Positions 1 through 30,253 of a stretch of DNA of 64,000 nt are shown piece after piece. Numbering within the stretch: the stretch's first letter is position 1; the number at the start of each line of letters is the position of its first letter. Origin of the DNA: Halichondria panicea. Taxonomy: Eukaryota > Porifera > Demospongiae > Suberitida > Halichondriidae. Position numbers and translations under genes: made by a program. The stretch covers positions 6,906,839 through 6,970,838 of the forward strand of contig NC_087379.1 of the NCBI RefSeq assembly GCF_963675165.1. The letters run 5' to 3'. Below the pieces are notes generated by a model. The model had not been told where the DNA came from, searched no databases, and worked only from the letters and a program-made list of their open reading frames with translations.

Positions 1-335
1 GTGATGACATTAATCAACTCGCTCATCAACTCTAGAGAAAAAGCTTAGAATGGACATCAGTACTAGCTCTAGCTAGCTTTGATCCAGTCTCTTCGATAAT
101 GCACCCTGCATACTGGATGACGTATCTAGCTGGTGGAGGCTGGAAAAAAGGTCAATTCGTGGAACAATTTTTGTGTAGGATTGCTAACTCCACGAAAACA
201 GCGAAAATTTCGCACTATACTGTATTTGACATCATATGAATTTTTGATATACTTCTGTATATTTCAGTCTCATCTATCTCCTTCCCCTCACGCACACACA
301 CGCCCACACACACACACACACACATACACACACAG
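1..335. other. Intronic sequence upstream of first visible CCP exon
   Basis: No exon is recognised here. It ends in a (CA)n tract and an AG acceptor at 334-335 that opens the first visible CCP exon. It is probably an intron of the first receptor gene, whose 5' part lies outside the window. Confidence 0.5.
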
Positions 336-1220
336 CCCTATGCTCTGCTCTCTCCCTGGGTAACGGTACGATAAGCTCCACAGAAGCCACATTCGGCACA
401 GTGTTGACGTTCTCTTGTAACAATGGCTACAAGCTGTCTAGCCCCGAGGGTGTCACCTGTATGGAGAATGGCGTATGGAGTGGACCACCTCCCACCTGCT
501 CTGAAATTCGTGGGTTCCAAATTCCTGTACTTAGTTTATCCAAATTTCTGTTTCCCATATGAAATGAATAATTTACAGTAGTCATTTTTATGATATCGCC
601 AGTCTCATCTACCCCCCCCCCCACACACACACACACAGCCGTATGCTCTGCTCTCTCGCTGGATAATGGTGCGATAAGCTCTACAGAGACTATGCCTGGC
701 ACACAGGTGACGTTCTCCTGTAACGTTGGTTACAAGCTGTCTGGACTCCAGAGTATCACCTGTATGGAGAATGCGACATGGAGTGGCCCACCTCCCACCT
801 GCTCTGAAATTCGTGAGTTCTAATTCCTTTACTTTAGTTTTTCCAAATTTCTGTTCCCTAGCAGTGTATGAATTTGAGCATTTTTTGTGATATCGCCAGT
901 CTCATCTACCCCCACCACACACACACACACACACACACACACAGCCGTATGCTCTGCTCTCTCGCTGGATAATGGTGCGATAAGCTCTACAGAGACTATG
1001 CCTGGTACAGTGGTGACGTTCTCCTGTAACGTTGGTTACAAGCTGTCTGGACTCCAGAGTATCACCTGTATGGAGAATGCGACATGGAGTGGCCCACCTC
1101 CCACCTGCTCTGAAATTCGTGAGTTCTAATTCCTTTACTTTAGTTTTTCCAAATTTCTGTTCCCTAACAGTGTATGAATTTGAGCATTTTTTGTGATATC
1201 ACCAGTCTCATCTACCCCCA

Positions 1221-1252
<32 letters not shown>

Positions 1253-3506
1253 CCGTATGCTCTGCTCTCTCGCTGGATAATGGTGCGATAAGCTCTACAG
1301 AGACTATGCCTGGTACAGTGGTGACGTTCTCTTGTAACAATGGCTACCAACTGTCTGGACTCCAGAGTATCACCTGTCTGGATAATGCGACATGGAGTGG
1401 CCCAACTCCCACCTGCTCTGAAATTCGTGAGTTCTAATTTCTGTACTTTACTATTTCCCAACAGTGTATGAGCATTTTTTGGATATTATTCTGATATCGC
1501 CAGTCTCATCTACCCCCTCCCCCACACACACACACACACACACTCACAGCCCTATGCTCTGCTCTCTCGCTGGGAAATGGTACCATAAACTCCACAGATA
1601 ACACGCCAGGCACACAAGTGTCGTTCTCCTGCAACGATGGTTACAAGCTCTCTAGCCCCGAGGGTGTCACCTGTATGGAGAATGGTGTATGGAGTGGCCC
1701 ACTTCCCACCTGCTCTAAAATTCGTGAGTTTCAATTCCTGTTCTTCAAATTTTTGTTCCCTAACACAGCGTATGCATTTTTTGTATACATTACTCTGATA
1801 TTGCCAGTCTCATCTACCCCCCCCCCCCCCACACACACACACGCAGCTGTATGCCCTGCTCTCTCGCTGGGAAATGGTACGATAAACTCTGTAGAGACTA
1901 AGCCTGGTACCCAGGTGACGTTCTCCTGTAGCGGTGGTTACAAGCTGTCTGGACTCCAGAGTGTCACCTGTATGGAGAATGCGACATGGAGTGGCCCAAC
2001 TCCCACCTGCTCTAAAATTAGTGAGTTACAATTCTTTTAGTATAGCTACCTTTGAGTAATCTTAATATTTGCAGTTAGTAGCTCGTAGGCAGCTGTATAC
2101 TGTATAGGGCAAAATAGGTTGAACATTGGATCGAATATGTATCCACAAATGAAGCAATCGTCATCGACCACCTTTACCTCAGTGCAAGCAACCACGAATT
2201 CAAATTGACTAAGTATTGCTCAACCACAAAAGCTTTACCCCCCCCCCCCCTGAAAATTACCCGCTATATACGGTATATCGTGTGGTACGTATAATTACCA
2301 GTGCTTGTTTTTTGTTGGTATTTTCTAGTGCTATGGGTTTCCTTTTCTCCATATGTAGGCACAGGTGTCAGCAGTGGTGTTAGCGTTGGTTCGATAGTGG
2401 GCGGAGTCATTGGGGGTGTGGTATTCCTGGTGTTACTGGTCGTGGCTACAGTTATCATCACCTGGAAGATTTCGTGAGTTGCTCATAGCGATAGTGGTAA
2501 CCTTGGCAACATGCAGGAGATTAGAGAGTGTTTGTACCGTATAGCAGGTAATTTTTGCGGGGTAAAAATTGAAGAATTATAGTATAAGTATTAAAGTACT
2601 TCATTGCATGCGTTATGGTAAGCCATGCCTACGTTTTCGTGGGGAACATTTTCGTGTAGGTCAGCTTGCCCACGAAAATAACCTGCTATACAGTATTATT
2701 TACCCGACTGTCATGCTTTATACAGTACCTTGAATGTTTGTTTATCACGTGTAGCTAATGATTGCATTAACTCTACAACAGAAATAAATATTATGAATTC
2801 CTAGCCTCGATTCCAGGCCGCAAGGAAAGGAAAGAGACGGCCGGGTATGCACTGTGTGCGCATGCGTCAGAATTCTTGGTGATCCATAAATTGTAGTATA
2901 TTTATCGATTAATTCATCAGAGACCTTTTGCCTCTTCATAAAAAAATTCCACTAACTACCACAGGGATTTCTTGTACACTCAAGTTAATTGATAATCTAC
3001 AGAGAGTTTAATTTGCAGTTACCATTGAATCTACCCACGTGCAAACAGGGAATACAAGGCCAACTTTCCAATGGTCTGCATGGAGTCGAGGCTACTAAAT
3101 TCCCAATTAATTGGTTTTCTCTCTTCTCAATTCATGCAGGGCACGTAAGCACTCGTTCCAGCGTGTGAGTATACGGATGGATGACGATCGTGTTAACCTG
3201 TTTGCCGGAGAAGATGAAGGTAAGTGGGTGTGGTTAATAATATGTGAGAAATGGGCTTTATTTTCCTTAACACATTATTATTACTGTGCACTTACGTACA
3301 ATGTACATGTATAGTATGTCTGTTTATATAATTATGCACTCACCCCACCCCCTCCCACACACACTCACCCCCACCCCCTCCCATACACACTCAACCCCCC
3401 ACCCCGTCACACACACACACCCACTCCACTATATATAGATACCGATGAGCCGCTGTACACGGATGATGACGATGACGTCAGTCCCCTCATATCAAAGGAC
3501 CCGTAA
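336..3506 (+). CDS. CCP/sushi-repeat transmembrane receptor, 3' part (5' end outside window)
   Basis: Coding exons are 336-509, 639-812, 945-1118, 1253-1426, 1550-1723, 1847-2020, 2359-2473, 3140-3219 and 3439-3506 (stop TAA 3504-3506). The first six exons are all exactly 174 nt, have phase-1 boundaries, and each encodes one CCP (sushi) domain with four cysteines and the G-Y-K-L-S and W-S-G-P-x-P-T-C signatures. Exon 7 carries a glycine-rich linker and one hydrophobic span (VGGVIGGVVFLVLLVVATVI). The last two exons give a tail of about 50 residues with RKHSF, EPLYTDDDDDVSPLI and a final KDP. The 3' exons and start of the 3' UTR are near-identical to those of the gene at 6417-25337. I infer that this is a tandem paralogue whose SRCR domains lie to the left. 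CCP domains are known as extracellular protein-binding modules of complement regulators and of a sponge SRCR/CCP receptor; ligand unknown here. Confidence 0.9.
639..1723 (+). repeat. Tandem exon-plus-intron units of about 300 bp (CCP exons 2-5)
   Basis: Successive CCP exon starts are 306, 308, 297 and 297 bp apart. Exons 2, 3 and 4 and the introns between them are almost identical, differing at a few bases and in CA-tract length. This indicates very recent duplication or gene conversion of a whole exon-intron unit. Confidence 0.9.
2535..2696. mobile_element. Small inverted-repeat element, CCGTATAGCGGGTA family
   Basis: It begins TACCGTATAGCAGGTAA and ends with the approximate inverse (ACCTGCTATACAGTA). 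It lies in the intron between the membrane exon and the tail exon. The same termini recur at 7631, 16805, 24651 and 45738. No coding capacity; a non-autonomous element by inference. Confidence 0.6.
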
Positions 3507-3918
3507 ACTCTATTAGCAGCTGCAACTGATTGTGTACAAACATTTTCACCTCTCAAAGCTACATGTATATAATGATGATTCAGGCTGAAGGCAATTTTAG
3601 AAAAGCATCAACGGATGCTGTAATTAATTTTTTCTGGCGCTTAATTATAAAAAGGCATGTTTGTGATGCCAAAGGCAGTCTGCTTTACTTTTTGGGGGCT
3701 GTAATGCACATGCATAGCAGGGGCGGATCCAGGAAAAATGAAAGGGGGGGGGCTAGTAGAAAGGGGCGAAGCATCCCCCTCCCGCCTCGCCGGAGGCGAA
3801 ATTTTTTGCTTTTTACAATTTGCTCACACTTTTACTTTTGAACTGTCATATTAATAAGTGAATTACTGAATTATGAAAAAGTTAATACAAAAAACTCGTT
3901 CTAATCAACAAAAGGATG

Positions 3919-4040
3919 TATACTGTAGATGTTACATCTACATTCATGCAGCACTCTTAGTCTCAGTGCAGTCTGGGTAGGCATTGTGATTCTTTTATGT
4001 ACCAAGAGTGCATGAATGTAGATGTAACATCTACAGTATA
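3919..4040. repeat. 122-bp hairpin element nested in the hAT-like element
   Basis: The left arm TATACTGTAGATGTTACATC and its inverse at the right end (GATGTAACATCTACAGTATA) extend for about 38 bp with one or two mismatches around a 46-bp centre. Confidence 0.75.
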
Positions 4041-4126
4041 CTCTCAGTGAGAGTGAGAGGAGATAAGGCTGCTTCCTTGCAACTAGCTGAAAAGTCTGAG
4101 ATCTGCTATGTTGCAGCTCAACAGCT

Positions 4127-4256
4127 AGCCTCGATCCCAGGCCGCACTTCCCGCTACAGCTAGTTTCAAAGGCCGGTGAAGGAGGCTACTCAACAGCATG
4201 CACAATAGCCTCCTTCACAAGGCCTAGGAAAAGAGGCCTGGGATATGATCGAGGCT
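4127..4256. mobile_element. Inverted-repeat element, TAGCCTCGATTCCAGGCC family
   Basis: The left end TAGCCTCGATCCCAGGCCGC faces the right end GGCCTGGGATATGATCGAGG. This terminal sequence is one of the commonest repeats of the window, also seen at 2799 (single end), 6161-6213, 15698, 26302-26356 and 48649 (degenerate end). Confidence 0.6.
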
Positions 4257-4560
4257 ACATACAAAACATTGCACAAGGAGCAACAGCAATAGTTGACCTA
4301 TGCACTTTATTAGTAGCTAGCTAGTATGTCCAGCTAGCTGTAGCTAGCCTACATCCTTTATACTCTTAGTAGCTAGACTTGGCTATTGTCTAGCATCTCT
4401 TAAGTCAGTGAGTCTACATGCAGATGCAGAAGTAACAAGGTTGGTGGCAAAATTGTTGTAACCTCAGACTAGCAATACATATGTACATAGGTACTTTTTT
4501 CAAAAGGGGGGGGCTTCAGCCCCTCAAAATCACCCCTGGATCCGCCCCTGCATAGCTGCA

Positions 4561-6109
4561 CCATAGATGATACAGTACTGACGTGGATGTGAAACGTTTC
4601 CGGATTCCGGTATTCTGCTTGAAGCTATCATAGTAACGAGCATATCCGAGGTAATTTACTAGTTTCCGTAAATTAGGCAATTTGTTCCAAATAAACGCCG
4701 AGGGAATTATCGAGGTTATACCAAGCTGTGTAAGTGAGTTGGCAGAACTGGCCAGAGACAGATAAAAGAGAATCTATGCATTAACAGAGAGGATATTGAT
4801 GCTGCAAGTGTATTAAGCGAAGACAGTAGTAGTGACTGTGAGGAGGTAGAATGAGTAGAGGAAGTACAGTCCAGTGCAAGATGATATTAACTATTCTATA
4901 ATTAGTCTAGTAAATAGTCTATAATTATTATTTTATAGTAGATCTACCCCTGTACCCATGTAATTATATCCAAAAAGCAAGCCACTCAATGTTGGTAGCA
5001 TGCATGTAGATCAAAAGAAGTGTGGCTGACTCGTAACACTAGCATGAGATAAGCAAACGGCCCGGTGAAATTGTTGATGATCTGTACGTGTACGTGTACG
5101 TGTACATGCTAATAATTATTATAATAGTCTTGAGAGTATTAATTTATAGTACACGATAAACTGTTTCTTGATCGTTTACGAAGTGGCTGTGAGAGAGACA
5201 CATTCCAACTTGCCGGTTCGAAATTCCTATACAAGTGTAGATACACGGCACTTGAAAAGAGGTTGGACGTTAATGCTGTCTTCACCGATGGTGTTGCCTA
5301 GAGAAGTAGCACTCGAGTAGGTCCTGGGATAAATTTCACTTGATAGTATAATTAGCTAACATTTGGCAATTGATATCTTAGCTCAGCGAAAGACAACACT
5401 GCAATTTGGAAAGTTAATGACATGTACATGTACGTGTGAACTTATTGATAGAAATCATAATTGTAGTTGTAATAAGAACGTAGCATTAATTTTTGTTTAA
5501 CAGTACATGTACATGGATTTTACATATTTTTCTTGAGGCTGTATTTTTCCAATAACTTTACTGTATGCTTAGTTAATAGATTCTCCTGCTGCATCAATAC
5601 ACGAAGGTTTTCATCAGCTAAATATGCAAAAAGTAGGCTCAACAGGTTTAGAAATAACCTCACGCAAAAAGTGCAACTAACTCATGCTTTAGCCCTTTCT
5701 ATAGCACTTAAACTTTCATAACAGTTGTCAAACATAGATTCTCCTCGTAGTTTACAGTGTACTTCAAGTATTACTACTGAATGGTAACCTGAATATTTAC
5801 TGTCCAAGCCAAAAATCTCACACAAAGTATTTTTACAGGAAAATTTATGCTAAAATATGATATTCTCCCATGAGCTTAGAGAACTAGTCTTACCTACAAG
5901 CCCACTGCAAGTATCAATGTGTGCCAGTCATTTTCACCAGTTTTCAGACACAGAACACTGTTTACTACGCTCTGGTTGCTATATAAACATGACAGTTACA
6001 GGGTTTCTAACATAATCTGCTCGTTACAATGATAGCTTCAGACAATTCCCGTGGACCCCTCCGGATACTAGGCCGTTTCACATCCACGTCAGTACTGTAT
6101 CATCTATGG
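4561..6109. mobile_element. 1.5-kb element with perfect 36-bp terminal inverted repeats
   Basis: Positions 4561-4596 (starting CCATAGATGATACAGTACTG) are repeated exactly in inverse at 6074-6109. The left terminus lies 6 bp after the end of the hAT-like element at 3718-4554. The interior (about 1,480 bp) has no long open frame and no recognisable transposase, so I read it as a non-autonomous or decayed DNA transposon. Confidence 0.75.
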
Positions 6110-6160
6110 CTGCACGTACGTATGCATACGTGCACTGGTGCAGCCCACGGTATATTATAC

Positions 6161-6213
6161 TAGCCTCGATTCCAGGCCGCTTGCCTTGTTCAAGCGGCCT
6201 GGAATCGAGGCTA
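6161..6213. mobile_element. Short palindromic TAGCCTCGATTCCAGGCC element
   Basis: A 53-bp near-perfect palindrome: TAGCCTCGATTCCAGGCCGC, a spacer of about 12 bp, then the exact inverse. It is the minimal form of the family nested at 4127-4256. Confidence 0.7.
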
Positions 6214-6416
6214 AGGTATATACTGCTCTATTGCCGTATTTTCTCCTCAGGTTATATTAAAGAAAAATCGGCATAGGCTATGAATATCCTTATCATAAGT
6301 ACACCACCCACACACATTCAGTCACATGAACATGTAACATGTACTTGTCCAAATCATAAAATCCACTGGCTAGCTAGCTATATCTATATACTGTGCTGAA
6401 TAAGCTTGCTGTAGCC

Positions 6417-25337
<18,921 letters not shown>

Positions 25338-25981
25338 ACTCTATTAGCAGCTGCAACTGATTGTGTACGAACATTAGCACCTCTCAAAGCTATAGGAGAT
25401 GATGTCATTAATGTAATATAAACAATTTATGTTTTTTTCATGGCTCTATTACGTTTATCAGTTTGTTTTGTTTTCTTAATTATAATACCAAAAATAGTAA
25501 CATAAATTGGAGCGTACTTCTTGTATAACAAGGAACCATAGCCATTGTAGTGCAGTGGAACCTCCGTTAACAACCACCTCCGAATAAATTAAGGCCAGCT
25601 GCTATATAACGGCCAGGCACCCAGGTCCCAAATGAACAGTTTTAATTGTGTACAAAACAACCTCTCAACAATTAAGGCCACGTACCTCTGTAAATGTATA
25701 AAGGCCAAAACATTAATTGTTCCCCAAAGGTGTCCATTATAGAGGGCCGGGTTCCACTGTACAGTATATAGAGGTCAAGAGATGTTGTTTTGCAATGCTG
25801 TTATTTGGAACCAGCTCAGCTGGCTTTTATAACGTTGAAATCTAGTGCCTTAGATTTATTCCATGTTACGTTAGTTACTGTACATAAATTGCAGTTGACA
25901 TATATAAAGCAATTAATGATATCATGACCGCAATTTGCATAATTATAAACAATTTCACAATTAACACACAGTGACACAATT
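25338..25981. other. Convergent intergenic region between receptor gene and METTL2
   Basis: It contains the receptor 3' UTR (its first 60 bp nearly match those after the stop of the first receptor gene), a MITE at 25553-25759, and on the minus strand a possible AATAAA signal for METTL2 (25855-25860 as TTTATT). No further coding sequence seen. Confidence 0.6.
25553..25759. mobile_element. pogo-like MITE with CAGTGGAACC termini
   Basis: It begins CAGTGGAACCTCCGTTAACA and ends GGGTTCCACTG; TA follows the right end. Related in design to the element at 9359-9657. An AATAAA lies inside it at 25583-25588 and could serve the receptor transcript. Confidence 0.65.
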
Positions 25982-28501
25982 TTAAGTTTCTACATGTGAT
26001 TGTGTTTTGTCTCGTTGAGGCTGTTCCTCCATTTTCCTGTACTTAGCTTGCACCCAGACTCGGTACATCTTGACCTGCCTCCCTCTGTTGACCTGGAGAC
26101 GCCTGTCAGTGTACAGCTGCTCCCTCACCAGTCCAGCACTCGTCAACAGAGAGTCCACTTCTCCTGCATGGGGGGGGGGGGGGCATTTAGGTAGTACACA
26201 CGGTCATTAGTGTATATGCCGGCTGAACTAATATTATACACGTGGTTACTCTCATTGACTAATGAAACATTCAACACTGTACTTAATAGTCTATACACCC
26301 TTAGCCTCAATTCCAGGCCGCGTGCATTTCTCTTCGCGGCCTGGAATCGAGGCTAATACACCCCTCCTACACCTCATATTAGCTACAGCACATGATACGG
26401 ATATGTTATTCAGGTCAAAGTTCAGAACGAAACAATCTAAAATACATATACCTATGTAGGATGTAAACACAGCTGAATTATCCTAGCAACAGTATGATTT
26501 TTATTGCCTTGAACTCACCTTCAGTGAAGAAAAAAACTCTCGTACCGTCGCCACGGAGATAGAAGTTATCAGATATACATTTCCCTGAACACGGGAACAC
26601 ACAGTGGAACAATAAAATAAAAAACGGACATTTAATTTGAAAGCTGCTTGCCTTTCTTGAACCTCAGCTGAGCCATGTCGTGTCTCCCATAGTCTCTGAA
26701 CAGGATCATGCCTCCAGGGCGTAGACACTCTGACAGTGTGTTTATCACCATCTGAAATCTTAGAATATTTTGCTGGTGAAAAACCTTCAAAGGAGCCAAA
26801 TCGATCAGCAGGAAGTTTGACCATTTGCGATCTACATTCTGGCAAGGACCGTGTGCCAGTTTTTTTAATATACTGTACCAGTGCCAGTTTAGATTTTTGC
26901 GATTTTATTGTTGCAAAGTGATCAACGCTGGAAAAGTTCGCATACTTTTGATGCTCACAAAACATTTTAGTAATAAAATCTATTATTAATGCTTGCTTAC
27001 TTTTCTGGCTGAAGTGCAGACAGCACGAAGATGAGAATGACGAGGTCAATCGATTGTGGTGGGAATGGGAGGGGCTTGTCATGTGACCCAATGTCGTACT
27101 GGAATGCATGACATCGAGCCGTATCATAGAGGTCATGTGACTAAAAAATATATATATGACTTCAGGATAAACGAGAGGGACACATGTACCTTTACAATCT
27201 CGACTGCTGATTCAGCAAAATCACAACAGTAGATGAACAGGTTAGGGTCAGTGTTAGTCTGCAGGATAGGGAATACAGTGTTGCCAGCACCGCATCCCAC
27301 CTGTGTGTGTGTTGGGGGGGGGGCTACCAAATGCATCTTTTAGTTTTGAAAAATTGAATGTTTCTAACTTCAAGTTATGACCTCTCAAAGTTAGCTTCGA
27401 AAAACAGGCCTGATTCTTAACCACTTATATATAATTATAGCCCACGGTTTTTTCCGGAAGATTGGGCCCGAAAGCAATCGCTGATATCTAAGCGCACTAT
27501 AATTATTGTAGCATTACCAAACAGCTACTAAATGCATCTTTTAGTTTTGACAATTGGACGCTTCCAACACAGATCAGAGTTGGTAGATTAATTCGAAACC
27601 AGTAATTATGATACTGAATGAATGGGGGTTAGTCCAGGCATACTGTATCTAAGCAACGAGTAACCTAAAGCTCTGAACATTAAGACCAAGAGAACAATGG
27701 ATATGGGAATCACTTACTTCAAACACTTTGAACTTGTCTCCCTGCCTGGAGCCTTTCAATTCCGGAAACTCAGTGAACAGCCAGTGACGGTCTTTGAAGA
27801 ATCTGATTAATTAAGTAATTTTAGTTAAAATCAATATACGGATTTTTCTTCTCATTGCACCTGTTTTGGTGCTGTTGGTAAAAGCTATGCCAGTAACCAG
27901 CTGCTCCTTGCTCGTACTTGGCTGCAGAGGACAAAGGTCACACAACAACTGATTAACAGAGCCTCGATTGAGGAGGCTAATCGATTAGTGAATGAGGTCG
28001 AAGTTCATTGCTCTAGCTGATATTCTGGGCTAGCTCTCACTTTGCTCCTCTGGGGTCATTTTAGAGGTAGCGTTCTCTGTCACCTTGTCCAGTGCCAGTT
28101 GCTCCTGCGCCGCATCCCATTCCACATTGTCCCTGGGGGCAAACATAAATCGGAATACAAAACCATAAATGCAACAAGTGTCAGAAAGAGATGTAACTAA
28201 TTAATGCGAATCGCCCACAAGGGAGAGTGCGTTGGGGATAATAGAGAATGTCTGCCATCTTCACACAGAGCTGCGCTGCATGGCGTACCATGCATTGTGC
28301 TCAAACACTTGAGAAGGATCTTCCAAGAACCTGTAGAAAATAAGAGCAGCTGACACACAGTACACTAGCAAACCATGGGTAACTATGAGAGCAGACTATG
28401 TGTGCATGGCATTACCGACTGCCAAAAGCAGATCTCTTCTGTATTTCTTCAGGCTCTTCAGCACTGCATAGAGCATGAACTGGAGGAGGTCCTTCTGCCA
28501 T
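25982..28501 (-). CDS. METTL2: tRNA N3-methylcytidine methyltransferase, METTL2/METTL8 type
   Basis: Ten exons in coding order: 28416-28501, 28289-28330, 28041-28132, 27861-27921, 27718-27802, 27190-27300, 27001-27140, 26652-26758, 26519-26584, 25982-26163; 972 nt, 323 aa. The AdoMet-binding motif I VGCGAGNT starts at residue 123 and opens exon 6. Family blocks seen in order: [82 protein letters not shown] and [20 protein letters not shown]. Enzymes of this family methylate C32 of tRNA-Thr and tRNA-Arg anticodon loops; the position and block order favour METTL2/8 over METTL6. Intron 8 uses a GC donor (AAAG|GCAAGC); a GT-AG model breaks the frame there. The start ATG 28499-28501 gives MAEGPPPVH. 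The length is somewhat below the vertebrate proteins, mainly at the N-terminus. Confidence 0.92.
26302..26356. mobile_element. Short palindromic TAGCCTCGATTCCAGGCC element
   Basis: TAGCCTCAATTCCAGGCCGC, a short spacer, then the inverse GCGGCCTGGAATCGAGGCTA. It lies in the last intron of METTL2 and matches the copy at 6161-6213. Confidence 0.75.
26768..26981. repeat. Dispersed repeat (TTGCTGGTGAAAAACCTTC family), copy 1
   Basis: The same 150-210 bp sequence, with TTGCGATCTA, CTGGCAAGGA and a CAAAACATT end, recurs at 44037-44240 and 45105-45268. No clear terminal inverted repeat. Probably a MITE or short decayed element. Confidence 0.55.
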
Positions 28502-28710
28502 GATTAAATGGTAAAGATCATTAAGTAAGCTTACCAAAAGCAAACTCTTATCTCTCATGTATTGTCTCATGCTATCTCTCCATGTTGTGTTTATTCACTC
28601 GATTTTTATTCACTCAATTTAATGAAGCTATTACAAAAATGGATAGTCTGGCAAAAACATAAAAAGTGACATGGACATGATAAAAAAACACAGATGCCAT
28701 TAATGTGACA

Positions 28711-30253
28711 TCAAGGATTACACTTGTAAACAGTGCTTTCTATATACTTTTTAGTGCATACAATATCACAGCAATACCGAAATACACAGTCTTCCTCTTC
28801 TTTTATATCAGTTACTAGATAATGACCACGCCCACAGCAAAGCACAGAGCAACTCTTCGAGCTGCTGTCCGAGACTTCACACTCCCGATGGGCTGTTCCT
28901 TGCACACCTTCTTTTGTGGCATTCACACACAAGTCAGGTGACTCATCGGAGAAAGCAAGATCAGAATCGCCCAGAGGATTAGCTTCAAAAGTGCTATCTC
29001 TTTTTAGTTCTCCATCAACTAAATCTACTTTTACTGCTCCATCGTATTTGATGTAAAGAGATTCGCTAACTTCTGCGAGTGCTGGTAGTTTTTCATAGCA
29101 GGTCTGAACTGTGCATGCACCAGAAATTCCATGACACTTGCAAAATTGCTCGGTCCTGTTCATGGTCTGTTTTCCGACCTCTATGTTATGCATATCAATC
29201 AGAGACCCAGTGTTATTAACAGACAAATCTTGATAAGGAGAAGTCGTGAACTCTTGTATGTAATTTAGAGCCCAAGTAGGATTCTCGTCGCATTTATTAA
29301 AAATGACGTTGTTTTCATCATCAATCTGCTGTTCGGCCTTGTTGCATTCACACTCTCTGATTCTCCCTTCCCGGCAATATTGTGCCAATCTCTGAGAAGC
29401 ACCTGCCACTAGGAAGGCGTAGAGTACAGCTGTCTCCCGGGTTCTCACTAGAGGAAAACAATAAATATAAATGTCATATCTCGTTACTTAATGAGAATAA
29501 TTATCAGTATGTAATTTCAAACGTCATCTCCATGCAACGGGAGTTGAGGTGGGCATGCAGCTGCTTGTTTTACACACCCAGAACGCCCTGTGGCTATATA
29601 CTATAATAGGATCAGTTGGCAATAGGATACCTCTGATGTTATATAAACCACTTTGTTCGCCAATTAGCCTTGACAGATTGTTACGAAATTCTTTGCAAGG
29701 GCGAATCAATTGAACAGTCGGATTATTTTAAAATTAGAAAAACTCACTTTCACTGACAAATGATCCGAAAAGATTCTCATTTCCTTCAGTGGCTAGTGCA
29801 GAGCAAGTCCATTTCCTATCTTTAAACTGGTTGTGGCATTCGATAATCGCTGTGCGAATTCCCGAAGCAATGGCTCTTACAGCTTGCGAGTCATCACTGC
29901 ACTTCTTGACTTGAGTGTCAGATAGGATATTTTCTCCTCGCAGCTCGTCGCAATTGTTGCAGCTGTCTGATACTGCACAGTTGGTTATTCCGAGAGACCT
30001 GTAAAAAAGTGAAATGGAGTCATGATCAGATATACAGTGGTGTAACACATTAAGGTGTTTTGCAAAATCAATTAGTTCCTAGTGACTATTGTTTAGTCCT
30101 TGTACAGCAACTTAGTGTTACAGTACAACTATGTACATGTTTGTATAATTATAATATCTATTCAACTCACCACCAAGTGTTTACTCCGGATCTACCATCA
30201 CTGACTGCAAGCAGGCAGGTGAGAAGAACAGCTAATGTCCACAGGCTCGCCAT
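28711..30253 (-). CDS. Wnt: Wnt secreted signalling ligand (downstream copy)
   Basis: Three exons in coding order: 30171-30253, 29748-29998, 28711-29447; 1,071 nt, 356 aa, the usual Wnt length. A signal peptide (MASLWTLAVLLTCLLAV) is followed by NTWWSLGI, an EC-x4-F-x3-RKWTC block, LFGSFVSE, RTRETAVLYAFLVAGAS, and the lipidation block CKCHGISGACTVQTC whose serine is the residue acylated by Porcupine in known Wnts. The C-terminal cysteine-rich part ends CSVLCCGRGHY...CCDIVCTKK...YKCNP. It lies only about 210 bp from the METTL2 start codon on the same strand and is paralogous to the gene at 31540-36371. Which sponge Wnt type it is cannot be told from the sequence alone. Confidence 0.96.

Larger units (their letters stand above)
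3718..4554. mobile_element. hAT-like non-autonomous element with CAGGGGCGGATCCAGG termini
   Basis: The left end reads CAGGGGCGGATCCAGG and the right end is its exact inverse CCTGGATCCGCCCCTG. The element is flanked by the direct 5-bp repeat CATAG, read as a target-site duplication. A CAGGG start with a short TSD resembles 5-bp-TSD hAT families; that assignment is inference. No transposase is visible. It contains a 122-bp hairpin (3919-4040) and a TAGCCTCGAT element (4127-4256), so it is a nested insertion site. The left coordinate is good to about 2 bp. Confidence 0.65.
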
